From positions 1-34,657 of the forward strand of contig JAFDGW010000027.1 in the NCBI GenBank assembly GCA_019309115.1: a stretch of DNA of 34,657 bases. The letters are read 5' to 3'. This document shows, in pieces, positions 16,437 through 25,012 of this stretch (position 1 is the first letter of the stretch; each line of letters opens with the position of its first letter). Made by a program: the position numbers and the translations under genes. The notes beneath the pieces are model-generated. The model was not told the DNA's origin. It ran no database searches and saw only the letters and a program-made list of their open reading frames with translations. The stretch is from Deltaproteobacteria bacterium. Lineage in GTDB: Bacteria; Desulfobacterota; Syntrophobacteria; Syntrophobacterales; Thermodesulforhabdaceae.

Positions 16437-17879
16437 ATGAAACAACCTTTTCTCGAGAGATATCGGGACATTGTTGAAGATTGGAACCTCTTTTTGGAAT
16501 TCATCAATCGCCCGCTCGAGCCGGGTGTATGGGTTAATACTCTTAAAACGAGCGTAGCGTCTTTCATGGAGTTCACCAGAGCAATCGGTGTTGATCTAAT
16601 CCCCGTAAAATGGTGTCCCTTCGCCTTTCGTACCCCAGATTTTAGAAAGATCACCACATCGTGGACACATCTGCTTGGACTATGTCACGTTCACGACATA
16701 ATATCTATCTTGCCTGTGTTGCTTCTCAACCTCGAACCAGGCGACCTCCTCCTAGACCTCTGTGCAGCCCCCGGCAATAAAACGGCCCTGTCCGCAGTGC
16801 TTATGAACAACAAAGGTTTGGTGGTTGCCAACGATGCAGATCGCTTCCGCCTTCAAACAGTAGACCATATGACATCACGTATGGGAACATTAAATGTCGT
16901 AACAACTCGCCAGAATGGAGCCAACTTTCCAAAATGCACCGGCTACTTTGACAAGGTTCTCGTAGATGCACCTTGTAGTTGTGAGGGCACATCTAGGCGA
17001 GACCCATCGGTGCTAAGGTGGTGTAGTGAAAAAGTGTCCCAACGCATGAGCATACTTCAAAAAAGGTTACTAGAGAGAGCAGTGAAATTATGTAAGCCTG
17101 GAGGACGGATAGTGTATTCAACCTGCACGTATGCACCAGAGGAAAACGAGATGGTCATACAGCACGTATTAGACAATTTCGCTGACGAAGTGCGGGTCAT
17201 GCCGGTGGATGTCCCCGGCCTGAAATATAGTCGTGGCATTGACAGATGGAAGGGAAATAAATTATCGGAACAGCTCATCAATTGCGCCCGTGTGTGGCCA
17301 CATCAAAATGACACCGGAGGTTTTTTTGTAGCCGTGCTGGAAAAATTCAATGAATCGGACATCCAAACAACTGCTCCAACGAGCAATGCAGGGCAGTGGG
17401 TGAGAGAAAATCCTCACCGACTTCTGAAAGCACTAAAAGACAGATTCGGAATTGATACCGCCTTTTTCGATGATTATGTATTCTACCGAAAGGGTAAAAA
17501 GAAAATTAACATAGCATCGCCAAGTTTTTCACACTGGCCCGGAAGGGTGCTGGCGAGATCGGTGGGCATTCCATTTGTTACGACTCAAATAACGCCACCT
17601 AAACTGACCACAGGAGCGGCAACCCTTTTTGGGTCACTGGCTGAACGGAATTTTGTGGAGCTGGAGCGTGATTATTTTATGCGATACCTTGAAGGACAAA
17701 CGGTAGAATTGCAAGATATCGATATTGAAAGGTGTGACAGTTCTGGGCATGTACTTGTTCGTTACAAGGGAATAACTTCCGGATTGGGCATTCTCAAAAA
17801 AAACGAACCAGCTGGATATAAACTTCACAGCATGTTTCCCCGCAGATGGTTCAGAGCATACTCAATCAAACACGCGTGA
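16437..17879 (+). CDS. RsmB/RsmF (NOL1/NOP2/SUN) family RNA cytosine-C5 methyltransferase
   Basis: A 480-residue SAM-dependent RNA m5C methyltransferase. It has the SAM motif LLLDLCAAPGNKTALSAVL, motif IV DAPCSCEGTSRRDP with Cys180, and motif VI YSTCTYAPEENE with the catalytic Cys230, followed by a C-terminal extension of about 160 residues resembling the PUA-like/RsmF tail. That architecture favours an RsmF/YebU-like 16S rRNA enzyme over RsmB, which has an N-terminal NusB-like domain that is missing here; a tRNA target cannot be excluded. TAAGG precedes the ATG. The next gene starts 23 nt later. Confidence 0.88.
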   Translation: MKQPFLERYRDIVEDWNLFLEFINRPLEPGVWVNTLKTSVASFMEFTRAIGVDLIPVKWCPFAFRTPDFRKITTSWTHLLGLCHVHDIISILPVLLLNLEPGDLLLDLCAAPGNKTALSAVLMNNKGLVVANDADRFRLQTVDHMTSRMGTLNVVTTRQNGANFPKCTGYFDKVLVDAPCSCEGTSRRDPSVLRWCSEKVSQRMSILQKRLLERAVKLCKPGGRIVYSTCTYAPEENEMVIQHVLDNFADEVRVMPVDVPGLKYSRGIDRWKGNKLSEQLINCARVWPHQNDTGGFFVAVLEKFNESDIQTTAPTSNAGQWVRENPHRLLKALKDRFGIDTAFFDDYVFYRKGKKKINIASPSFSHWPGRVLARSVGIPFVTTQITPPKLTTGAATLFGSLAERNFVELERDYFMRYLEGQTVELQDIDIERCDSSGHVLVRYKGITSGLGILKKNEPAGYKLHSMFPRRWFRAYSIKHA

Positions 17880-17902
17880 ATGCTCATTGGAGGAAATTGT
17901 CT

Positions 17903-19321
17903 ATGAGTTCTCACAGACGCTTGTGGCAAATTCATCCACCGGAAAAAACAAGAAATGCCAGGTTACCCAGAGTGTTGGTAATCGGCGCGGGAATGGCGGG
18001 CCTTGTTGCGGCCAGGATCCTTCATGACAGTGGATTCCCCGTCATAGTATTGGAAGCTCGCAACCGACCGGGAGGAAGAATATGGACTGATACGAGCACC
18101 GGAATCCCCTGCGACCTGGGTGCCACATGGATCCACGGACTTAAGAACAATCCTTTAAAACTCTGGTGCGACCGAATAGGTGTAAGGTATGCAATCTGGC
18201 CGAGGCGAGACCCACTCTTTTACGAACACAAAAGGATCGTTGGGGCCTTTAATCAGTTACTGATTGAACTGGGTCAAAAAGCTTTTAAAGGAAGCATAAA
18301 AGCGCTTGGAATTATAGCCCGCCTTCACGGACGTCACCTGATCGGCCTGAACGGAGACACCCCTCTTTCCACAATTTTCGCGCAAATACAGAGGGGAAAT
18401 AATCTCCCGGAACATCTGCGACGCTTTATTTACTGGTGCAAAGGCATAGTGGAGGCTATCGAGGGAGGTCCATTGCAAAACATTAGCTTGCGTGAGTGGA
18501 ATCCACTGGAATATTGCCAGAAGAGTGCGATTATTCCACAGGGCATGAGTATTTTAATAGACGACGCACTGAATGACCTACAAATTGAATATAATCAAGT
18601 TGTTAAAAGAATATTTTATGGAAGTGGTGGAGTACGAGTGGAGACTAACAAAGAAACGTGGGAGGGTGAAGTTGCACTGATAACAGTGCCTCTGGGCGTA
18701 CTCCAAAGACATACTATAACCTTTGACCCACCCCTTCCTATGGAAAAAATAAAAGCCATCGAAACCATAGGATACGGGAACGGATTCGTACTGGACAAGA
18801 TCGTAATTCGCTTTCAGAAAAGGTTCTGGACACAAAACGGTGACCGAATGGGTTGGCTTCCGGATTGCGAAGCCAACAGAGGAAAGTTTTCTTTCTGGAT
18901 TGACCACGACCCTGCAGGTATAGAACCCGTACTGGGAGGTTATGCCAGCAGCGACTGGGCAGCTCGGGCAGATGTTGAAAAAAGCGACGACGAGATGTGC
19001 CATGCTTCCTGGGAAACGCTTAATGAAATGTTCGGACCCGGCGTGCCGAAACCGGAAAATTACGTGATCAGCCGCTGGTTACAGGACCCTTACGCACGAG
19101 GTGCCTACTCATATGGATCTCTCAAAAGCACAAAACACCACAGAGAAATACTCGCCGAACCAGTTATTAACCGATTGTACTTTGCGGGAGAAGCCTGTCA
19201 TCCCACCCACTACGGTACAGTCCACGGTGCACTTGAAACCGGTGAAAAGGCAGCACAGAAAATACACAATGATTTCTGTGGGTGTAACACTGTAATTGCA
19301 ACAATGCCATGGCACATGTAA
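17903..19321 (+). CDS. flavin-containing amine oxidase
   Basis: A 472-residue FAD-dependent oxidoreductase of the monoamine/polyamine oxidase family. It has the dinucleotide motif VIGAGMAGLVAARIL near residue 26, the following EARNRPGGRIWT, the GATWIHG segment of polyamine and histone demethylase-like oxidases, and the C-terminal YFAGEACHPTHYGTVHGA flavin-binding motif. The substrate (amine or polyamine) is unknown. The start at 17903 has GGAGG about 10 nt upstream; an in-frame start at 17846 would overlap the preceding gene. In an anaerobe the electron acceptor may not be oxygen. Cotranscription with the RNA methyltransferase is likely, but no functional link is evident. Confidence 0.87.
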   Translation: MSSHRRLWQIHPPEKTRNARLPRVLVIGAGMAGLVAARILHDSGFPVIVLEARNRPGGRIWTDTSTGIPCDLGATWIHGLKNNPLKLWCDRIGVRYAIWPRRDPLFYEHKRIVGAFNQLLIELGQKAFKGSIKALGIIARLHGRHLIGLNGDTPLSTIFAQIQRGNNLPEHLRRFIYWCKGIVEAIEGGPLQNISLREWNPLEYCQKSAIIPQGMSILIDDALNDLQIEYNQVVKRIFYGSGGVRVETNKETWEGEVALITVPLGVLQRHTITFDPPLPMEKIKAIETIGYGNGFVLDKIVIRFQKRFWTQNGDRMGWLPDCEANRGKFSFWIDHDPAGIEPVLGGYASSDWAARADVEKSDDEMCHASWETLNEMFGPGVPKPENYVISRWLQDPYARGAYSYGSLKSTKHHREILAEPVINRLYFAGEACHPTHYGTVHGALETGEKAAQKIHNDFCGCNTVIATMPWHM

Positions 19322-19335
19322 TCGCATACGATTAC
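19318..19335. terminator. palindrome shared by two convergent gene ends
   Basis: GTAATCG (19318-19324), a 4-nt loop, and CGATTAC (19329-19335) form a 7-bp hairpin. The arms contain the stop codons of both the plus-strand amine oxidase (TAA 19319-19321) and the minus-strand unknown gene (TAA 19334-19332). A bidirectional terminator is plausible, but the stem is A/T-rich and lacks a T-tract. Confidence 0.4.
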
Positions 19336-20741
19336 TTAGCAAAGGTGTTCGATTTCACCCAATTACAGGTGCCATTTGCTATAGTAACAACGGAAGGAAG
19401 TTCAACGTCCGAGCTTTTGATATTTTCAATAATGGAATTGACCTTGCTTTCTAACTCCCTTACAACCTCAGAAACCAACTTCAAATACTTCAACACCTGC
19501 TTGACATGATGGCCGTGAGGCACGTTTTCAGAAGCCCTCTCCAGAAAATCCAGAATTTCCTCAAGAACCTCCTGGTTATCCGGGCTGAACTTACTGTAGG
19601 CTAAACGACACCATTCATTTTTCACACTATCAGGAATGTGATTAATCTGAGACCGGATATGCTCGTCTAAACCATACCAGATCGCTCTACGCAACTCCCC
19701 GAGCAAATGGTTTATTTCCTCCTTCTCAGAACCCCACAACAGGGAATCTCGACCGAGAAGATCTTTCCACATCGGGAGTATTCGATTATTCAAGATTTCG
19801 CTGTTTTTTTCAGGATGAGGATAATGGGCTAACACCTCATTCTGGCTTTTCAACAGCGAACCCAAAACGCCTTTAATTTCCTGATCCCCATCAACAACTG
19901 CCATCTTCGTAGAAATGAACTCATTCAAACGTTCTATAATTTTTTCCTTGGTGAGCAGGTGAGGTAAACTCTGGGCGATATATTTTTCCCACTGTTCCCT
20001 CAAAAAGGCTATTTCTGCATTTACCGCAGAAGATACAAAGGCCAGCTTCATAATTGGATTGCGTAGCTGATCAGCTAGCTCGTTGCAGCTCTCCAGCTTT
20101 CGCTTTTCCAGATCTCGCTGAGTCATATAGTACACTTCTCGCAAGTACAAAGACAACAATTCGGAACCTATAAACTTGGACAAGCGCTTTATTAATTTAG
20201 TGGACTTGTCACCACGTCGTATTGAATTTGGAAGAAAATGAATCTTTATAACTGCAACAACCGCATAATCTGTATTCTGCCATATCGGCGTTCCGTCCCA
20301 ACGTTTAGGATACTCAAGATTATCTGACGTCCCGTAAATTTCCTTCTTCTTCACAAGGACTGGTTCCATATGATGGTAATCTTCTATCTCGCCCTTTACC
20401 TGTTTTCGTACACTCCGCTCATCTTCTCTCGGGTTATCTGCCGTCCAGCTTTTCTGGCGTTCCACACACCAACCCATCGCTTCCAGAGGTCTTCCCGGCT
20501 CGTCACGATACTGCAACCATGTTTTACCTGGATAGTTGTAATCAGAATTCCCAGGCAAGCCCCATTGTATTTCATCAGAACCTTCCACTCGAACGCCTGA
20601 CGTGACTCTGATAGCACGTAACTCTGGCACAGGACCTATCAAATATATTGTTCCCTTCGTGGCACAATCCAGACACCCGAGAATCGTTTCAATTATTTCC
20701 TTACAACTCTTCTCGAGGATCTCTTCTTGAACGATCCTCAT
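19332..20741 (-). CDS. unrecognised sensor-like protein, possible degenerate histidine kinase
   Basis: A 469-residue soluble protein that I cannot assign to a family. The first 200 or so residues look like a mixed alpha/beta, possibly GAF-like domain (GTIYLIGPVPELRAIRVTSG; TDYAVVAVIKIHFLPNS). Next comes a helix with ELADQLRNPIMKL (residues 221-233), which resembles the dimerisation helix of histidine kinases except that the phosphorylated His position is not His. The rest is helical, charged and Trp-rich, with no ATPase N/G boxes. The start at 20741 is preceded by AAGGGG with good spacing; an ATG at 20762 lacks one. It stands alone between convergent and tandem genes. A ligand-sensing or scaffold role is only inference. 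Confidence 0.7.
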   Translation of the reverse strand: MRIVQEEILEKSCKEIIETILGCLDCATKGTIYLIGPVPELRAIRVTSGVRVEGSDEIQWGLPGNSDYNYPGKTWLQYRDEPGRPLEAMGWCVERQKSWTADNPREDERSVRKQVKGEIEDYHHMEPVLVKKKEIYGTSDNLEYPKRWDGTPIWQNTDYAVVAVIKIHFLPNSIRRGDKSTKLIKRLSKFIGSELLSLYLREVYYMTQRDLEKRKLESCNELADQLRNPIMKLAFVSSAVNAEIAFLREQWEKYIAQSLPHLLTKEKIIERLNEFISTKMAVVDGDQEIKGVLGSLLKSQNEVLAHYPHPEKNSEILNNRILPMWKDLLGRDSLLWGSEKEEINHLLGELRRAIWYGLDEHIRSQINHIPDSVKNEWCRLAYSKFSPDNQEVLEEILDFLERASENVPHGHHVKQVLKYLKLVSEVVRELESKVNSIIENIKSSDVELPSVVTIANGTCNWVKSNTFAK

Positions 20742-20774
20742 CGTCAACCCCTTCCCCCTCATATGAAACTGTAA

Positions 20775-20791
20775 TTCAGGTTCATCCTGAA
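20775..20791. repeat. short hairpin in the leader of the unknown gene
   Basis: TTCAGG (20775-20780), a 5-nt loop, and CCTGAA (20786-20791), about 35 bp upstream of the minus-strand start at 20741. A promoter candidate on the minus strand lies just beyond (TTGACG 20839-20834 and TATAAA 20818-20813) with a short 15-bp spacer. The dyad could be an operator or a leader hairpin. Confidence 0.4.
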
Positions 20792-20934
20792 ATATTTCCT
20801 AAGTTTGGACCTTTTATAAACCTATCAAACCTTCGTCAAGAACATTGTTAACATATTTAAAAACAAATTTTCGAATGGATTAAGAGCAAGTTTCGTTCCA
20901 ATCACAATTTACGACTCCGACCAAAAGTTGATCT

Positions 20935-21537
20935 TCATCTCGTCAATTCCCGCCCGACCACGTATCCGAGATCAAAGGACTTTATGTTAACTTCCACCAG
21001 GTTGGGGGGAAGGAGTTTTTTTATGGTCTGAAAAAATGAATCCTTCTTTAAGGGCAAGCATCCCATACCAGCTACGATGCCTACCATCACGACATTCAGG
21101 GATCGCTCGGAACCTGCATCACGGGCAAGACGTAAGGCATCAAGCATAAATGTTTTCGAAACTAAGTCTTTCAAGTGCTTTTCTATTTCCTCAATTTCAG
21201 GATAAACTTGGCCCCCCTGAGTGACGGTAAAAGGCGGTATAGGAACAGAGTTTACGACTATCACGCTTTCACTGTGACATCTAGATATTCCTCTCAAGGC
21301 TTCCAGGGGCTCAAAAGCCAGCATAATATCAGCTTCCCCATCGGAAAGCACAGGACTATATCGTTTTCCCAAAACCACTGAAGTTTCAACAACCCCACCG
21401 CGCTGAGCCATACCGTGCACCTCGCTCATCGAAACCCGCAGTCCTTCCAACAAAGCTGTTTCGCCGATGAGCCTTGAAGCCAACAAAACCCCCTGCCCAC
21501 CTACTCCAACACAAAAAACCCTTACCATATCGTCCAT
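20935..21537 (-). CDS. iorB: indolepyruvate:ferredoxin oxidoreductase, beta subunit
   Basis: A 200-residue gamma-type subunit of 2-oxoacid:ferredoxin oxidoreductases. It has the GVGGQGVLLASRLIGE motif at the N-terminus and EVHGMAQRGGVVETSVV. With IorA it oxidatively decarboxylates aryl pyruvates from aromatic amino acids to aryl-acetyl-CoA, reducing ferredoxin. GGGAG lies 9 nt before the ATG. It is encoded 60 bp downstream of iorA on the same strand and completes the enzyme. Confidence 0.93.
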   Translation of the reverse strand: MDDMVRVFCVGVGGQGVLLASRLIGETALLEGLRVSMSEVHGMAQRGGVVETSVVLGKRYSPVLSDGEADIMLAFEPLEALRGISRCHSESVIVVNSVPIPPFTVTQGGQVYPEIEEIEKHLKDLVSKTFMLDALRLARDAGSERSLNVVMVGIVAGMGCLPLKKDSFFQTIKKLLPPNLVEVNIKSFDLGYVVGRELTR

Positions 21538-21597
21538 GATCGCTTTACTCCCAAATTGTTCAGAAACTTAGATTACCATCCACATTCCACTAAAACC

Positions 21598-23451
21598 CTA
21601 CTTTTTCTTAATTTTCACCGGTTTTATAGAATCACAGATTTGAGCACACACGGTACAGCCGATACAGAGCAACCTGTTTATACTCACCAAACCATCTTCC
21701 CTTACGAAAGCGGGACAGGCCAACTCATCTATGCACCTGCCACATCCATCGCAAGAATCATCAACGACAAAATAAACCATCTGCTTCTTTCGAGTAACCC
21801 TCCTCTCCAGCAAAGGACACGGGCTCCTGGATACAACCACATACACACCCGGTTCGTCTATCAATTCCTGCCTTAACACCTCAAAGGTTTTAATAGCTCT
21901 ACGGACATTTAAAGGATTAACTACTTCCAGTTTCTTCACCCTGCAGGCACCGATCACATTTTCCAATGGGACCTTGGGTTCACACCGACCTTCTTTTGTC
22001 ATGGACACGCCGGGATGAGGCTGATGGCCTGTCATGGCGGTAGTGGAATTGTCAAGCACGACAAGTAGGATTCTATGATCATTGGCAACGGCATTTATTA
22101 AACCAGGAATGCCGGCATGGAAAAAGGTCGAATCACCAATAAAGGCCACAACGGGCTTATCCTGAACGACACTGAAACCTCCGGCCGTGGAAACACTGGA
22201 TCCCATGCAAATGAGAAAATCTGCCATTTTAAGAGGTGGAAGCAATCCAAGGGTGTAGCATCCGATGTCGGTCGGATAAATAGCATCATCTCCAAAAACT
22301 TTCTTAACAGAGTAGTAGGTTGCCCGGTGGGGACAACCTGGACATAAATTTGGTGGCCTGGCAGGAAGCTCCGGAACGGCGAATATTTTCTTTTCCCCAA
22401 CATTCACATCGAAAAACCGAGCAATAGCCCTTTTGACAATGGGAACGTTAAGTTCAAACGCCCTAGGAATCACATCCTTTCCACAAACCACACCCTTCCA
22501 TCCCACCTCATGTGCGACCCCACGCACGTGCTCTTCGATGTACGGCTCAAGCTCCTCCACAACCAAAAGCTTATTAATCTCTTCGAGGAAACCCCCTATA
22601 AATCCGCTGGGGAAAGGGGATGTCATGCCGAGCTTTGCCACTTTTACTTTTCCAATCAGTTCGAGTTCCTCCAGAGCATCGAGTACGTACAGATAAGAAA
22701 CTCCAGACGTCACAATTCCCCACGATCCGTCTCCTTCCACAAAATTAAGCTCGCTACCTGAAGATTCCTCTTCCATAGCCTTCCACTTGTCCAAAAGTTT
22801 AAGACGCAACTGTCGTCCAACCATAGGAACGACAACGTACTTCATGGGATCTTTTTCGAACAATCCCGTCGCAGGCTTTATCTCGGCAGGCTTTGATTCG
22901 AACATCACCACTCCACGAGCATGGCTAACCCGGGTGGTCGTTCGAAGCAAACAGGGTACGCTAAACTTTTCGGACAACTTAAAAGCTGCTTTGGTCATGC
23001 TGTAGGCCTCTTGCGGTGTTGCCGGCTCCAGCAATGGCACAAGGGCCATGCGGGCATAAAATCTGTTGTCTTGCTCGTTCTGGCTAGAATGTAGTGACGG
23101 ATCATCGGCCGATACAATAACCATACCTGCCCTTACGCCCACATACGCCAAAGTCATAAAGGCGTCTGCCGCTACATTAAGGCCCACATGCTTCATCGCC
23201 ACGAGACTGCGAATCCCCGAAATGGCTGCGGCTGCAGCAGTCTCAACGGATACCTTCTCATTTACGGCATATTCAACCCGAAGCCCTGCCTCTTTTCTAA
23301 GTTCGTAAAAAGTGTCGATAATTTCCGACGAAGGAGTTCCCGGATAGGCAGATACAAAAGCGACGGAACTTTCCAGCGCGCCACGGACAATCGCCTCGTT
23401 GCCAAGCAAAAAAAGCCTCTCACCCTTACCCGCCGTAATCAATTCCCGCAT
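21598..23451 (-). CDS. iorA: indolepyruvate:ferredoxin oxidoreductase, alpha subunit
   Basis: A 617-residue catalytic subunit. It has an N-terminal pyrimidine-binding domain (FVSAYPGTPSSEIIDTF), a CPGCPHR motif at 370-376, the TPP-binding GDSTFFHAGIPGLINA from residue 439, and a C-terminal ferredoxin-like region with CDGCGRC at 567-573 and CIGCTVCAQIC near residue 600, consistent with two [4Fe-4S] clusters. GGAG precedes the ATG. The order is helical protein - iorA - iorB; the enzyme supports fermentation or use of aromatic amino acids, or runs in reverse for aryl-acid assimilation. Confidence 0.96.
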   Translation of the reverse strand: MRELITAGKGERLFLLGNEAIVRGALESSVAFVSAYPGTPSSEIIDTFYELRKEAGLRVEYAVNEKVSVETAAAAAISGIRSLVAMKHVGLNVAADAFMTLAYVGVRAGMVIVSADDPSLHSSQNEQDNRFYARMALVPLLEPATPQEAYSMTKAAFKLSEKFSVPCLLRTTTRVSHARGVVMFESKPAEIKPATGLFEKDPMKYVVVPMVGRQLRLKLLDKWKAMEEESSGSELNFVEGDGSWGIVTSGVSYLYVLDALEELELIGKVKVAKLGMTSPFPSGFIGGFLEEINKLLVVEELEPYIEEHVRGVAHEVGWKGVVCGKDVIPRAFELNVPIVKRAIARFFDVNVGEKKIFAVPELPARPPNLCPGCPHRATYYSVKKVFGDDAIYPTDIGCYTLGLLPPLKMADFLICMGSSVSTAGGFSVVQDKPVVAFIGDSTFFHAGIPGLINAVANDHRILLVVLDNSTTAMTGHQPHPGVSMTKEGRCEPKVPLENVIGACRVKKLEVVNPLNVRRAIKTFEVLRQELIDEPGVYVVVSRSPCPLLERRVTRKKQMVYFVVDDSCDGCGRCIDELACPAFVREDGLVSINRLLCIGCTVCAQICDSIKPVKIKKK

Positions 23452-23466
23452 GGCTTGTCTCCTTAT

Positions 23467-24003
23467 TTATGCCTCAACAGCCCTTAACCATTCCTGTTTT
23501 TTCTTTTCAAAGAAATCGGTAAACTCTCTGACCAGTTCGACAAAACGGCCGTTTTTTTCTGGAGCTAGCACAACAGCATCTCCAGAAATCTGCTTCCTTC
23601 TGAGTTTTTCTTCCGCTTCCTGGCGCAGTTCCGTTTCAAGCTGCGAAGTACTTTCGGACTTTTTCCTGCAAAGGGATTCCATATCGCTAACCACGGCTTC
23701 TATCTCCGAAACCGGCGCAACTTTCAATGCTTCCAATACCCTGTGGCAGTCGTCCAAACCAGCTCTTTCAAGGAGATGTTTCACGAAGCGCTTCCTTGCT
23801 TGATTTCGATGCTCCGACGGTATTGCATCAAGGGCTTTGACTAAATCAATTAGCTCCATTTGACCATCTAAGAACTTCTGAACATAGCCGGGGATCTTCT
23901 CTAGATATCCCTCTGCCTGCATCTGTTTCTTTTCTTCTTCCGACATTACCAAATGTTTTGTTCTTTCCAAAGCAAGTTCCAGAGTACTTTTAATTTCGGC
24001 CAT
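23467..24003 (-). CDS. conserved helical protein upstream of iorA, unknown function
   Basis: A 178-residue, highly charged, predominantly helical protein beginning MAEIKSTLELALERTKHLVM. It has no catalytic motif and no membrane segment; the C-terminal half has coiled-coil character. It resembles a conserved hypothetical protein seen in Desulfobacterota (DUF6657-like by recollection). The start at 24003 has GAAGGTG 6 nt upstream; an in-frame start at 24030 is weaker. It ends 15 nt before iorA and is probably cotranscribed. A link to IorAB is positional only. Confidence 0.72.
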   Translation of the reverse strand: MAEIKSTLELALERTKHLVMSEEEKKQMQAEGYLEKIPGYVQKFLDGQMELIDLVKALDAIPSEHRNQARKRFVKHLLERAGLDDCHRVLEALKVAPVSEIEAVVSDMESLCRKKSESTSQLETELRQEAEEKLRRKQISGDAVVLAPEKNGRFVELVREFTDFFEKKKQEWLRAVEA

Positions 24004-24235
24004 TTTTTCACCTTCTTGAACCAGATTCAAATCGACTTCATAACGATTACAAAAACCAACGAATAGATTTTCATTTTGTCCCTGCGAGACTTACTGAATC
24101 AAGGCATAAAATTCAAGAACAACTGGGCAACTCGTGCAGAACTTTCAGGGCTGCCTTGCAAATGCCCGGGATAAAAGGTATAGAGGTTTTTGAAACTCTA
24201 AGCTGTAAGCTTGTTTTTGGAAGAAGGAGAGCCCC

Positions 24236-25012
24236 TTGAAGAAGCATCCAATTATCTTTGTGGGAGCCGGCCCGGGAGATCCTGAGCTTATTACGGTAAA
24301 AGGCAAACGGGCAATTGAAGAGGCAGATATTGTTGTTTACGCCGGTTCTCTGGTTGCTCCTGAAATGCTCAAATGGGCAAATCCACGGGCTCAAAAGTAT
24401 GATAGCTCAGGCATGACCCTGGAAGAAACCCACAGGGTTCTGGCACAAGGATATCACAATGGTCACCGGGTAGTTCGCTTACATTCTGGAGATCCATCAC
24501 TATATGGGGCAATTTATGAACAAATGGTAAAACTCGCCGCCGATGACATACCATACGAAGTGGTACCAGGTGTATCTGCAGTTTTTGCGGCAGCAGCTAA
24601 GTTGAAAAGGGAACTCACAGTTCCAGAAGTTTCCCAAACGTTGATTATTACTAGGAAAGCAGGTAGAACACCCGTACCAGAACGAGAATCTTTGGCTTCG
24701 CTCGCTGCTCACAGAACAACCATTGCGCTCTATCTGAGCGTGGCAAACATAGATGAAGTCGTAAATGATCTGCTGACGGCCTATTCCCCGGACACACCTG
24801 TTGTGGTTGCCTACAGGGTTAGTTGGCCGGACGAGCAATTCGTGTTTGGTACACTAGAAAATATAGCCCAGGAGGTAAAAAAGCTGGGCATACGACGGCA
24901 AGCTCTTATTCTCACCGGCCCAGCATTTTCTGACACCTCCAAGGAAAAACGATCTAAACTGTATGACAAAAAGTTTTCACATGGCTTCCGAAAATCGGAT
25001 CTTCACCTGTAG
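24236..25012 (+). CDS. cbiF: cobalt-precorrin-4 C11-methyltransferase
   Basis: A 258-residue SAM-dependent tetrapyrrole methyltransferase. It has the N-terminal FVGAGPGDPELITVKGKRAI, the VVYAGSLV and RLHSGDPSLYGAI motifs, and VVPGVSAVFAAAA. It methylates C11 of cobalt-precorrin-4 in anaerobic cobalamin synthesis. The start is TTG at 24236 with GAAGGAGAG upstream; no ATG suits the family N-terminus. A preceding frame ends in TGA overlapping this TTG. No B12-type riboswitch box was seen upstream. It heads the cbiF-cbiG-cbiH set and overlaps cbiG by about 30 nt. Confidence 0.93.
   Translation: MKKHPIIFVGAGPGDPELITVKGKRAIEEADIVVYAGSLVAPEMLKWANPRAQKYDSSGMTLEETHRVLAQGYHNGHRVVRLHSGDPSLYGAIYEQMVKLAADDIPYEVVPGVSAVFAAAAKLKRELTVPEVSQTLIITRKAGRTPVPERESLASLAAHRTTIALYLSVANIDEVVNDLLTAYSPDTPVVVAYRVSWPDEQFVFGTLENIAQEVKKLGIRRQALILTGPAFSDTSKEKRSKLYDKKFSHGFRKSDLHL

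Noticed and set aside
24004-24235. Cobalamin riboswitch before cbiF
   Set aside because: No B12-box-like sequence was found in the leader, and the space is shared with the divergent helical-protein gene.
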